Below are positions 1 to 6,305 of a stretch of 33,640 nucleotides of DNA, piece by piece; within the stretch, counting starts at the first letter, position 1; each line of letters starts with the position of its first letter. The notes beneath the pieces are model-generated. The model saw only the letters and a list, made by a program, of their open reading frames with translations, was not told the origin of the DNA and did no database searches. This DNA is from an uncultured Clostridia bacterium. GTDB lineage: Bacteria > Bacillota > Clostridia > Christensenellales > Borkfalkiaceae. The position numbers and the translations under genes are program-made. The stretch spans positions 1 through 33,640 of the forward strand of contig CAKQRD010000020.1 in the NCBI GenBank assembly GCA_934271275.1, in the 5' to 3' direction.

Positions 1-291
1 GAACGCGTAATCGTGCATACCCCCGAACTCGGCGCGTGCCTTTCGGAAGATGGGTATACAGAAGTTCCGTCTTTCGTATTGCCCGAGGGCTATATAAAAG
101 GAAGCACGGGCGCGGGCGACGCGTTCTGCGCGGGCGCGCTTTGCGGACTAGCGGAAGGTATGAGCGATAAAGAACTCCTTACCTTTTCCGCGGCGGTGGC
201 GGCAACCTCGCTATCTGCGGAAAACGCCTCGGACGGCATAAAATCCCGCACCGACACCGTTGAATTTATAAATACTCTTAAAACGAGATAG
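1..291 (+). CDS. PfkB/ribokinase-family sugar kinase, C-terminal part (cut by window edge)
   Basis: The reading frame is open from base 1, so the gene begins outside the window; only about the last 96 residues are present. It carries the second PfkB signature, seen as KGSTGAGDAFCAGALCGL, in which the Asp of GAGD is the catalytic base of the ribokinase fold and the glycines form the anion hole for the ATP gamma-phosphate. The helical tail after it is normal for the family. PfkB kinases phosphorylate sugars or nucleosides in the cytoplasm; the substrate cannot be read from this piece because the sugar-binding N-terminal half is missing. The gene ends at a bidirectional terminator shared with the convergent AraC gene, so it belongs to an operon lying to the left. 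Confidence 0.85.
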   Translation, partial: ERVIVHTPELGACLSEDGYTEVPSFVLPEGYIKGSTGAGDAFCAGALCGLAEGMSDKELLTFSAAVAATSLSAENASDGIKSRTDTVEFINTLKTR

Positions 292-319
292 TTCGGATAA
301 TATAAAAATGATAATACTA

Positions 320-357
320 AAAAATCGCGCGAAAAAACGTTACTTCGCACGATTTTT
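320..357. terminator. Bidirectional intrinsic terminator between convergent genes
   Basis: Arms 320-333 and 344-357 pair over 14 positions with one mismatch, around a 10-base loop. An A-run on the left and a T-run on the right give both strands a hairpin followed by U residues. The stop codon of the minus-strand AraC gene (340-342) lies inside the loop, so the hairpin is also the end of that coding region. Confidence 0.75.
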
Positions 358-1209
358 ATTTTTGTAATTTGATCTGTATTCCACGGGGGAAAGCCCTTCG
401 TTTTTCTTAAAAAACGCGGTGAAATAATGGATTCCAGAAAAATTCAGCGTTTCCGCGATTTCGGTAACGGTATCGCTCGTTTCCGAAAGAAGACGCTTCG
501 CTTCCGAAAGCTTTTTTTCAGAAACGTAGTCGTTGACGCTCTTTCCCGTCGTTCTCTTGAACGCTTTGCACAACGAAGAACGGTTCGTGCCGAATAAAAA
601 CGACAGCTCGTCTATCGTGATTTTTTCTTTGAAATTTTCTTCGACGTAACGTACGATTTCCGTTGCGTCGAAATCTCCGACGGCAGGACTTTTTCCGTCG
701 TCGTTCTCGCACAGCTTTCTCGCTATTTTTATGACGAGCGACTCTATACCGTTTTTAAGCTTTTGTTCCGCGCCGAAAGGCGCGGTTTTCTTTTTACGCA
801 TATCGTAAGTCGGAACGTCGTACGGCGGGGAGAATACGTTTCTGCCTTCTTTAACTATCTCCGCAAGCAGCGATTTTTCTTCCGCGTCGGCGGAAAGCTT
901 TTTGTCCGTAATAAACGGCGGCATATTGTCGCACGCGAAGCCGAGAATTATTACGGTCGGGGCGGCGCCCTTAACGCAGGAGAGCGCGTGTTTTTCTCCC
1001 GCCGCGTGCAGCACGGCTTCGCCCTTTTCCAGAATTCCGTTAAAGCCCTCCGAAGAAATTTTAAGCGCGCCCGAGGAAACGTAAACGAGTTCCGCGAAGG
1101 GGTGACTGTCCGTTCCCGTATAAAAGTCGCTCGGGAACTCGAAAAAGTGTACGTTTGCTATTTCCGATACGTTTACCGCGTCCGATAGTTTTTTAAGTTT
1201 GTATTCCAT
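340..1209 (-). CDS. AraC-family transcriptional regulator (cupin sensor plus double HTH), probably leaderless
   Basis: This encodes 289 residues from the ATG at 1209. The N-terminal half looks like the cupin-type sensor domain of AraC regulators (FYTGTDSHPFAELVYVSSG, then an EKGEAVLHAAGEKHAL strand pair). The last 100 residues are a typical AraC DNA-binding domain with two helix-turn-helix units, ending in SGIHYFTAFFKKNEGLSPVEYR. A TTG 36 bases further out is in frame, but it lies within the -35 box of a consensus promoter whose -10 ends 8 bases before the ATG, so I chose 1209. The gene is divergent from the M24-family gene and convergent with a sugar kinase; control of the divergent gene is the simplest guess. 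The inducer is unknown. Confidence 0.9.
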   Translation of the reverse strand: MEYKLKKLSDAVNVSEIANVHFFEFPSDFYTGTDSHPFAELVYVSSGALKISSEGFNGILEKGEAVLHAAGEKHALSCVKGAAPTVIILGFACDNMPPFITDKKLSADAEEKSLLAEIVKEGRNVFSPPYDVPTYDMRKKKTAPFGAEQKLKNGIESLVIKIARKLCENDDGKSPAVGDFDATEIVRYVEENFKEKITIDELSFLFGTNRSSLCKAFKRTTGKSVNDYVSEKKLSEAKRLLSETSDTVTEIAETLNFSGIHYFTAFFKKNEGLSPVEYRSNYKNKNRAK

Positions 1210-1216
1210 ACGAAAA

Positions 1217-1245
1217 ATTATATCTAAAATTTTACTTATTGTCAA
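1217..1245 (-). promoter_or_regulatory. Consensus sigma-A promoter of the AraC gene
   Basis: Read on the minus strand, TTGACA (1245-1240) and TATAAT (1222-1217) are separated by exactly 17 bases; both hexamers match consensus. The expected transcription start falls at about 1209-1211, that is, on the ATG itself. Confidence 0.85.
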
Positions 1246-1248
1246 TAA

Positions 1249-1286
1249 ATTTACGATTTGTTAAAAAGGATTTACGATTTTGTAAA
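1249..1286 (+). promoter_or_regulatory. 21-bp-spaced direct repeat and likely promoter of the M24 gene
   Basis: ATTTACGATTTG (1249-1260) recurs as ATTTACGATTTTG (1270-1282), with a 21 bp period, two turns of the helix, which is the usual layout of AraC-type binding sites. Overlapping them is a possible promoter, TTGTTA (1258-1263), 17 bases, TGTAAA (1281-1286). The first copy also lies just upstream of the divergent AraC promoter. One regulator bound here could control both directions. The repeat is seen directly; its role as an operator is inferred. Confidence 0.5.
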
Positions 1287-1344
1287 GACAAGGGGCGAGA
1301 GGGGTGGTAAAATAAAAGAAAAAACAAAAAAGGAGAAAAAGATT

Positions 1345-2517
1345 ATGCAAAGAATCTGTATACCCGATTACGAATATCACGAAAGAATAGCCCGCGCGGC
1401 GAAGATGCTTCAAAAAAGAGGCTTGGACGTAATGGTGGTTGCTTCCACCGAAAGCGACTATGCCAACGCGAGGTATTTCTCGGGCTTCTGGCCGCTGTTT
1501 GAAAGGGCGGGCGTAGCAATATCCGCAAACGGCGACGCGGCGCTTTTGGTAGGTCCCGAATCCGCTATTTTCGGCAGAGATATGGGCAAACTCGACAAGG
1601 TGTTCGTGTTAAAGGAATTCAGAGAATCCGCAGACCCCTCTTATCCCGAGCTTCAGGCAAGCACTTTTAACGACGTGTTTAAGGCGATAGGAGTAACAGG
1701 CGAAAACATTAAAATCGGTTTAGGCTCTTATGTCGAATGTACTCTGCCGATATTCGAGGGGCTTAAAAACGCGTTTCCGAAAGCGGAAATCGTAAAATGC
1801 AACGACATAATGGTAGACCTACGCAAAATAAAGAGCGAAAACGAACTTGCCTGCATTAAGGAAGGGTTCAGAATAATAGAACTCGCGACGGACGAAGTTA
1901 TCAGATACCTTAAACCGGGGGTAACCGAGCTGCAAATGGTAGGCGTCGCGCAGCGCGTAATTTACGAAAACGGCGCGGAATACGAAGGGCTTCCTATGTA
2001 CGTTTTCAGCGAAGAAAGCACCCGCCACGCGATAAGCCGTTCCCGTTACAGAGAGATTAAAAAGGGCGATATAGTCCAGCTTAATCTTTCCGCGAAAATC
2101 GACGGATATTCTCCCGCAATCGGCTTGCCCGTCGTTATGGGTAAGTTGGAGGGCGAACGTCGCGAACTCGTGGAATTCTGCCGCAAAATGCACGAATGGA
2201 CGTGCGAACAGATTAAGACGGGCGTAATCGCAAGCGACGTCGCAAAGAGATTTTATCAGACGTTCAAGGATAACGGCTACGAAAAGAACTTCGTATACGG
2301 ACCTTGCCACGGCACGGGGATGATAGAGGTGGAAGCGCCTTGGATGGAAACGACCTCCGATTATCCGCTCGAAAAGAATATGACCTTTCAGGTAGATACC
2401 TTTATTTCCGGACCGACTTTCGGTTGCCGTTGGGAAAAAGGTATCGCCGTAAAAGAGAACGGTTACGAGTCTTATACGGATTATCTGAAAAAAGGAATAA
2501 TCGAGTTGGAGTTTTAA
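1345..2517 (+). CDS. M24-family (creatinase/Xaa-Pro aminopeptidase fold) protein with degenerate metal site
   Basis: This encodes 390 residues. The start at 1345 is chosen because AAGGAG lies just ahead (about 1330-1335) and the family match begins there (MQRICIPDYEYHERIARAAK); the in-frame extension upstream is lysine-rich leader sequence. The N-terminal creatinase_N-like domain (about 1-130) precedes a pita-bread domain (about 140-385). In metal-dependent members the ligands are Asp, Asp, His, Glu and Glu. Here the DxG position reads LNLSAKIDGY, the second Asp region reads SPAIGLP, the His is kept (CHGTGM, H322), the first Glu reads QVDTF, and only the last Glu (RWEKGIAV) looks normal. This points to a metal-free, creatinase-like hydrolase rather than a peptidase. 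A creatininase-family gene follows two genes on, supporting amide or ureido substrates. The exact substrate is unknown. Confidence 0.8.
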   Translation: MQRICIPDYEYHERIARAAKMLQKRGLDVMVVASTESDYANARYFSGFWPLFERAGVAISANGDAALLVGPESAIFGRDMGKLDKVFVLKEFRESADPSYPELQASTFNDVFKAIGVTGENIKIGLGSYVECTLPIFEGLKNAFPKAEIVKCNDIMVDLRKIKSENELACIKEGFRIIELATDEVIRYLKPGVTELQMVGVAQRVIYENGAEYEGLPMYVFSEESTRHAISRSRYREIKKGDIVQLNLSAKIDGYSPAIGLPVVMGKLEGERRELVEFCRKMHEWTCEQIKTGVIASDVAKRFYQTFKDNGYEKNFVYGPCHGTGMIEVEAPWMETTSDYPLEKNMTFQVDTFISGPTFGCRWEKGIAVKENGYESYTDYLKKGIIELEF

Positions 2518-2874
2518 AAGCGATATAGCGGCGCATCTTTGAACTACGCTCTCCGCTCACCCTCGGTTGTGTACTATATTGTACACGCCCTTCGGGGTTC
2601 GGTCGGCAGTTGTCCAAATCTGCACCACTCTCTCGCTTTTAAGAGTAAACGGTTTAGCGGCGCATCTTTGAACTATGCTCTCCGCTCTCGTCGCGACGCA
2701 ACCTTTTGGCGGTAAAAGTACGCAAGCATACTTTTACGCGCTTTACGGCAGGTCGCTCCTCTTCCCGCAAAATCTTTGCAAAGGCAAATATTTTGCGTGA
2801 GCATAAAAAGGTTAGATGTCGTACAAGCAAAACCCGCCGCGAAACGTGCTTAAAAAATTAAAGGATAAAAAATT
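2518..2874. other. 357-base gene-free stretch with direct repeats and hairpins
   Basis: I see no credible gene here. It holds a 33-base direct repeat (2526-2558 and 2655-2687, one mismatch, period 129). It also has a hairpin GTGTAC/GTACAC (2569-2574 with 2581-2586), a perfect 9 bp stem GTAAAAGTA/TACTTTTAC (2712-2720 with 2729-2737), and a GCAAAAT/ATTTTGC pairing closer to the ASRT gene. The combination looks like a non-coding interspersed repeat unit rather than a promoter. A ribosome site AAAGGA (2860-2865) ends the region. Confidence 0.6.
2526..2687 (+). repeat. Pair of 33-base direct repeats
   Basis: Copies at 2526-2558 and 2655-2687 begin TAGCGGCGCATCTTTGAACT and differ at one base. The 96 bases between them contain a short hairpin with a TATATT loop. 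Both copies lie in non-coding DNA. Whether the unit recurs elsewhere in the genome cannot be seen here. Confidence 0.75.
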
Positions 2875-3240
2875 ATGGCAATAGGAAAGAAAAAATGGAT
2901 AATCCCCGATTGTGAACTGCCCATGCCCGGCGAAGGGGTATTGAAAGGTCACGAAAGCGTTATAATCGTAAACGATAACGACAGGGACGTGAAAATAAAG
3001 GTCACGCTTTACTTTACGGACGCGCCGTGCTATGATAAAATAGAATGGACGGTAAAGGCGAAGTCCGTGAGGTGTTTCAGAATGAACAACGTAAACGATA
3101 TGAGCGGGTACGTCGTTCCGTTCGATATGCAGTACGCCATGAAAATAGAAGCCGACGGCAACATTGTTCTTCAATACGGCAGACTCGATAACAGACAAAA
3201 AAACCTTGCGTATTATACCACGTTAGGGTTTTCCGAATAA
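2875..3240 (+). CDS. ASRT-family protein (Anabaena sensory rhodopsin transducer homologue, PF07100)
   Basis: This encodes 121 residues, close to the length of ASRT (about 125). The whole protein follows the family pattern: GKKKWIIPDCELP at the start, SVIIVNDNDRDVKIKVTLYF in the middle, the FRMNNVNDM segment, and the end VLQYGRLDNRQ followed by YYTTLGFSE. ASRT is a small soluble all-beta protein that forms tetramers. In Anabaena it binds the cytoplasmic face of a sensory rhodopsin, but most relatives occur without rhodopsins and have been proposed to bind small molecules such as sugars. There is no rhodopsin gene in this window. The gene is 18 bases upstream of a creatininase-family gene with an AraC regulator beyond, so it probably binds a metabolite of that pathway. 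A ribosome site AAAGGA precedes the ATG by nine bases. Confidence 0.85.
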   Translation: MAIGKKKWIIPDCELPMPGEGVLKGHESVIIVNDNDRDVKIKVTLYFTDAPCYDKIEWTVKAKSVRCFRMNNVNDMSGYVVPFDMQYAMKIEADGNIVLQYGRLDNRQKNLAYYTTLGFSE

Positions 3241-3258
3241 TAAAAAGAGGTAAAAATT

Positions 3259-3993
3259 ATGATATTGGACAGATCTTTTCCGAGAGAGGTAAAGTACGTT
3301 CAGGATAACAACATACCGCTCGTCATAGCGGGCGGCACGGTGGAATATCACGGTCCGCACTGCGCGTACGGTTGCGATACCCTCGTAGTCGAGGGGCTTA
3401 TAAACGAACTTGCAAAGAGAAAAGAAATAATGATCGCCCCGACCATTTCTTACTCGCCCTCGTCTTACGCCGTCGGCGGGAGAAAAAGCGGCACGGTGCA
3501 CGTCCCCGAGCGCGCGTTCGAGGACTACGTTTATTACGTTTTCAAAAGCTTTCTTTACGCGGGGTTCAGGAATATTTACGTTGTGATTCATCATCAGTTC
3601 GAGCAGGAATCGGAAATGCCGATGACGCTTTGTTACCGCACCGCGGCAAAACGCGCCACTATGGAATATCTCGAAGAAACGCTCGGCGAGGGCTGGTGGG
3701 GCAGCGAAAGTTACTCTGATTATTACGAACAGTTAGAGGGCGCGAACAACCCGTTCGGCTGGATAAAAGTTATACCCGCAATGACGACGGAGGTTCAGAA
3801 CGCCACCGGCTACGACCACGCCGGCGAGTTCGAAAGCAGCATTTTAATGTCTTTATATCCCGACTGCGTAAAAAAAGAAAGGATAGACGACGTTAAGCAC
3901 TGGTTTACCGAAAGCGCGAGAAAAGCGAACAAGGAACTCGGCGACAAGATGGTAGAACTTTCCTTAAAATCTCTGGAAGAACGCATTAAATAG
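3259..3993 (+). CDS. Creatininase-family amidohydrolase
   Basis: This encodes 244 residues, a normal length for the family (about 240-260). The N-terminal signature IAGGTVEYHGPHCAYGCDT gives E29, H31 and D40, with the same spacing as the metal ligands E34, H36 and D45 of Pseudomonas creatininase. The next ligand region usually reads HGGN or HYEN; here it is VVIHHQFEQES (H111/H112, E115/E117), so the second metal site may differ. Family members hydrolyse cyclic or linear amides, such as creatinine, formamidopyrimidine-type compounds and mycofactocin precursor peptides, in the cytoplasm using Mn or Zn. It is 18 bases after the ASRT gene and about 50 bases before an AraC gene, so the three are likely co-transcribed. 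With the M24 creatinase-like protein upstream this suggests a two-step amide or ureido degradation. The substrate is not known. Confidence 0.85.
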   Translation: MILDRSFPREVKYVQDNNIPLVIAGGTVEYHGPHCAYGCDTLVVEGLINELAKRKEIMIAPTISYSPSSYAVGGRKSGTVHVPERAFEDYVYYVFKSFLYAGFRNIYVVIHHQFEQESEMPMTLCYRTAAKRATMEYLEETLGEGWWGSESYSDYYEQLEGANNPFGWIKVIPAMTTEVQNATGYDHAGEFESSILMSLYPDCVKKERIDDVKHWFTESARKANKELGDKMVELSLKSLEERIK

Positions 3994-4045
3994 TTCGGGA
4001 TAAAAATTCCGACTTGGTTCATAATGGATAAAAAGGAGGGCGGCG

Positions 4046-4885
4046 ATGAAATACGCGAAACTTGTTTTTCCCAAAAATAAAGTCAATAACGAGCTTTACG
4101 TCTGCCATTACGGTTCGCATCAGGTGAATGCAAGCGGCGCGTTCGGACCGGCTAAACGCGGCTATTATCTTTTCCATTTTATAAAAAGCGGAAAGGGAGT
4201 ATACCTCGCGGGCGGAAAACGGTTCGAGCTGACCAAAAATCAAGGCTTTATAATCCGTCCTAACGAGGAAACGTATTACTGCGCCGACGAAAAAACTCCG
4301 TGGGAATACGAATTCGTTGCTTTTAACGGGTTACTCGCGGAAGAGATTGTCGGTTCGGTCGCGTGGGAGGACGGATACGTCGTAACGCCCGAAAATTACA
4401 CCGAAATACGAAAAATTATGAACTCCATAGTCAGAATAAAGGACGAGGAGCTGAACAAATCCGGCGGAGGCAACTATCGACTGATAGGCGAGCTGTATCT
4501 TCTGTTCGCGGAGCTTGTAAAGGGCGGAGGCTACGCCGTTTATGCGGAAGAGAACGAAAGAAAAGCCGCACTTAATAAGGCGATAGACTATATAAAAGCC
4601 CATTACGCCGAAGAGCTTGAAGTTGACGACGTGGCAAAACAGGTGAATATGCACCGCTCGAATTTATTCAGGCTGTTTAAGGAAGAGCTGAACGTTTCCG
4701 TATGGCAGTACGTTCAGAATTTCAGAATGGATATGGCGGCGAACCTTTTGTGCAACACTGATTTGCCCGTATACGAGGTCGCGTGCCGCGTAGGTATGCC
4801 CGATTATCCGCATTTTTGCAGGCAATTTAAGATGTTTTTTCTGGAAACTCCGAAAAATTTTCGCAAGAATTTCTCGGGGAAATAA
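4046..4885 (+). CDS. AraC-family transcriptional regulator
   Basis: This encodes 279 residues, started at 4046 after a strong AAGGAGG (4033-4039). Residues about 1-165 form an AraC-type cupin sensor (FHFIKSGKGVYLAGGKRFEL, then GFIIRPNEETYYCADE, the usual strand pattern with a proline before the pocket). Residues about 178-275 hold the two HTH motifs: EELEVDDVAKQVNMHRSNLFRLFKEE, then AANLLCNTDLPVYEVACRVGMPDYPHFCRQFK and a final TPKNFRKNF. It follows the creatininase gene in the same direction and probably senses a substrate or product of that cassette. It may act on the promoter at 4952-4980 or the one upstream of the M24 gene. No obvious binding repeat is seen beside it. Confidence 0.92.
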   Translation: MKYAKLVFPKNKVNNELYVCHYGSHQVNASGAFGPAKRGYYLFHFIKSGKGVYLAGGKRFELTKNQGFIIRPNEETYYCADEKTPWEYEFVAFNGLLAEEIVGSVAWEDGYVVTPENYTEIRKIMNSIVRIKDEELNKSGGGNYRLIGELYLLFAELVKGGGYAVYAEENERKAALNKAIDYIKAHYAEELEVDDVAKQVNMHRSNLFRLFKEELNVSVWQYVQNFRMDMAANLLCNTDLPVYEVACRVGMPDYPHFCRQFKMFFLETPKNFRKNFSGK

Positions 4886-4951
4886 TCGCGCGATTAAAGG
4901 TCGCAGGCGGGTGCGTGGAATGCGAACGCCCCTTCCGAAATTGCGTTTTAG

Positions 4952-4980
4952 TTGCATAAATTGCCAAAATTCGGTATAAA
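4952..4980 (+). promoter_or_regulatory. Sigma-A promoter of the DUF4432 gene
   Basis: TTGCAT (4952-4957) and TATAAA (4975-4980) are separated by 17 bases. The predicted start is about 4987, followed by a GAGGA ribosome site (4998-5002) and the ATG at 5006. Confidence 0.65.
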
Positions 4981-5005
4981 AGTGCGCTATTCGCGCTGAG
5001 GAAAT

Positions 5006-6079
5006 ATGAGAATAAATTTAACAAAGGAAGCGTTTTCCGTGCGCGGATATCGGCTTGCGGAACACGGAAAAATAACTGCGGACGCGTTTAAGTATGAAAG
5101 CGGCGTCGAAGCGTTGAGAGTGAACACGGGTAAGGCGGAGTTTGTTTTTCTGCCTTTCGTCGGGCAACAAATTTGGGATTTTAAGTACGACGGCAGAAGA
5201 ATTTCTATGACCTCCACGGTGAAAGAGCCGAAGCGAGTTAATGAATACCTGTTCAATTACGGCGGCTTTTTGTATCATTGCGGAATAACGGCGTTCGGCG
5301 TTCCCTCAAAGGAGGATTCGCACCCGCAGCACGGCGAGTTGCCTAATGCGGAGTACGATTCCGCGTATATGATTTTCGGAGAAGACGAAGGCGGAAAGTA
5401 CGCCGTTTTCGGCGGAAAATACGTTTACGACAAGGCGTTTATAACAAGCTATTCTTTTAACCCCGAATTTAAAATTTATGAAAATTCGGGGCTGCTCGAT
5501 TACCGCGTCGCGCTTGAAAATCTTAAAGGCTCGCCTATGGAGTATTCCTATTTGTGCCATATAAATTTTCAGCCTTTTTCGGGGGCAAAGCTTATTTACG
5601 CCGCGGAAAAGGGGAGCGAAAAGATTTATTATAACCCGCTTTCCGTAAGAGAAGATTTAAGACTTCCGCTCGGCGAATACGTCGAAAAGCTTAAAAAGGA
5701 CGTAACCGTTTCCGATACGGTTTGCGGCGCGGGGCAGGTTTATGATCCCGAGCTGTGTTTTTCGTTTAAGTATAAGGCGGACGAAGCGGGGCGCGGTTAT
5801 ACCCTGCAACGCGAATACGGAAAGGGCGCGTGCTACGTCGAACACCCCGTGAACGATTTGCCGTTCGTTATAAGATGGATTTCTTCTACGCCCGACGAAA
5901 AGGCTTTGGGAATGGCTCTTCCCGCGACGGGCGAGCATCTCGGGCTTGCGCATATGAGGAAGAACGGGCAGATTAAAATTCTTCCGCCGCACGGAAAAGC
6001 CGTCTTTTCTATAAAATGCGGGTATCTGTGCGAAGAAGCCGCAAAAGCCGCGGAAAAGAAAATAGAAAAATTGAAATAA
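5006..6079 (+). CDS. Aldose 1-epimerase-like / DUF4432 family protein
   Basis: This encodes 357 residues with no signal peptide. The segment YHCGITAFGVPSKEDSHPQH, then GELPNAEYDSAY, and later YLCHINFQPFSG match the conserved histidine blocks of the galactose-mutarotase superfold in DUF4432 proteins, in which histidines and a downstream Glu shape a sugar pocket. The family probably interconverts anomers or otherwise binds free or modified sugars in the cytoplasm; few members have been tested. It has its own promoter and a clear terminator, so it is monocistronic. It sits between the creatininase cassette and the large glycan operon and could serve either. I am sure of the fold assignment but not of the reaction. 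Confidence 0.78.
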   Translation: MRINLTKEAFSVRGYRLAEHGKITADAFKYESGVEALRVNTGKAEFVFLPFVGQQIWDFKYDGRRISMTSTVKEPKRVNEYLFNYGGFLYHCGITAFGVPSKEDSHPQHGELPNAEYDSAYMIFGEDEGGKYAVFGGKYVYDKAFITSYSFNPEFKIYENSGLLDYRVALENLKGSPMEYSYLCHINFQPFSGAKLIYAAEKGSEKIYYNPLSVREDLRLPLGEYVEKLKKDVTVSDTVCGAGQVYDPELCFSFKYKADEAGRGYTLQREYGKGACYVEHPVNDLPFVIRWISSTPDEKALGMALPATGEHLGLAHMRKNGQIKILPPHGKAVFSIKCGYLCEEAAKAAEKKIEKLK

Positions 6080-6108
6080 AAAATTTATAAAAAGCCTGCG
6101 GGCATAAT

Positions 6109-6140
6109 AAAAAAGTTCCGAAAAATTCCGGAACTTTTTT
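6109..6140 (+). terminator. Intrinsic terminator after the DUF4432 gene
   Basis: A 12 bp perfect stem (6109-6120 with 6129-6140; core AGTTCCG/CGGAACT) with an 8-base loop. The right arm ends in a T-run; the A-run on the left means it could also work on the other strand. Confidence 0.85.
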
Positions 6141-6206
6141 TATTTTACGAAAAATGCCGAAACAACAGGATAAGCCTCGGCTTTTAAGAGTCGACGGGCG
6201 GAAAAA

Positions 6207-6233
6207 TTGCAACAAAACGACAATTTTGTGCAA
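6207..6233. promoter_or_regulatory. Imperfect palindrome upstream of the glycan operon promoter
   Basis: TTGCAACAAAA (6207-6217) pairs with TTTTGTGCAA (6224-6233) apart from one extra A. It ends 10 bases before the -35 box at 6244. The position suits an activator or catabolite-control site; no matching regulator can be named. Confidence 0.4.
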
Positions 6234-6243
6234 TGTTTGGCTA

Positions 6244-6272
6244 TTGTCACGGACGGTTTTCGGTGTTAAAAT
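6244..6272 (+). promoter_or_regulatory. Sigma-A promoter at the head of the 20 kb glycan operon
   Basis: TTGTCA (6244-6249), a 17-base spacer and TAAAAT (6267-6272). The expected start is near 6279, 27 bases before the ATG of the beta-helix gene. No other convincing promoter or terminator was found until 26.5 kb. Confidence 0.65.
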
Positions 6273-6305
6273 TTATTACGAAAATAAATAAACGGGGGAA
6301 CTTTA

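Noticed and set aside
1258..1344. Upstream in-frame extension of the M24 protein
   Set aside because: It begins at a TTG inside the promoter region and encodes Lys/Arg-rich leader; the ATG at 1345 has its own AAGGAG.
2875..3240. Light sensing from the ASRT homologue
   Set aside because: No rhodopsin gene or retinal pathway gene is in the window; relatives without rhodopsin are common, so phototransduction is not claimed.
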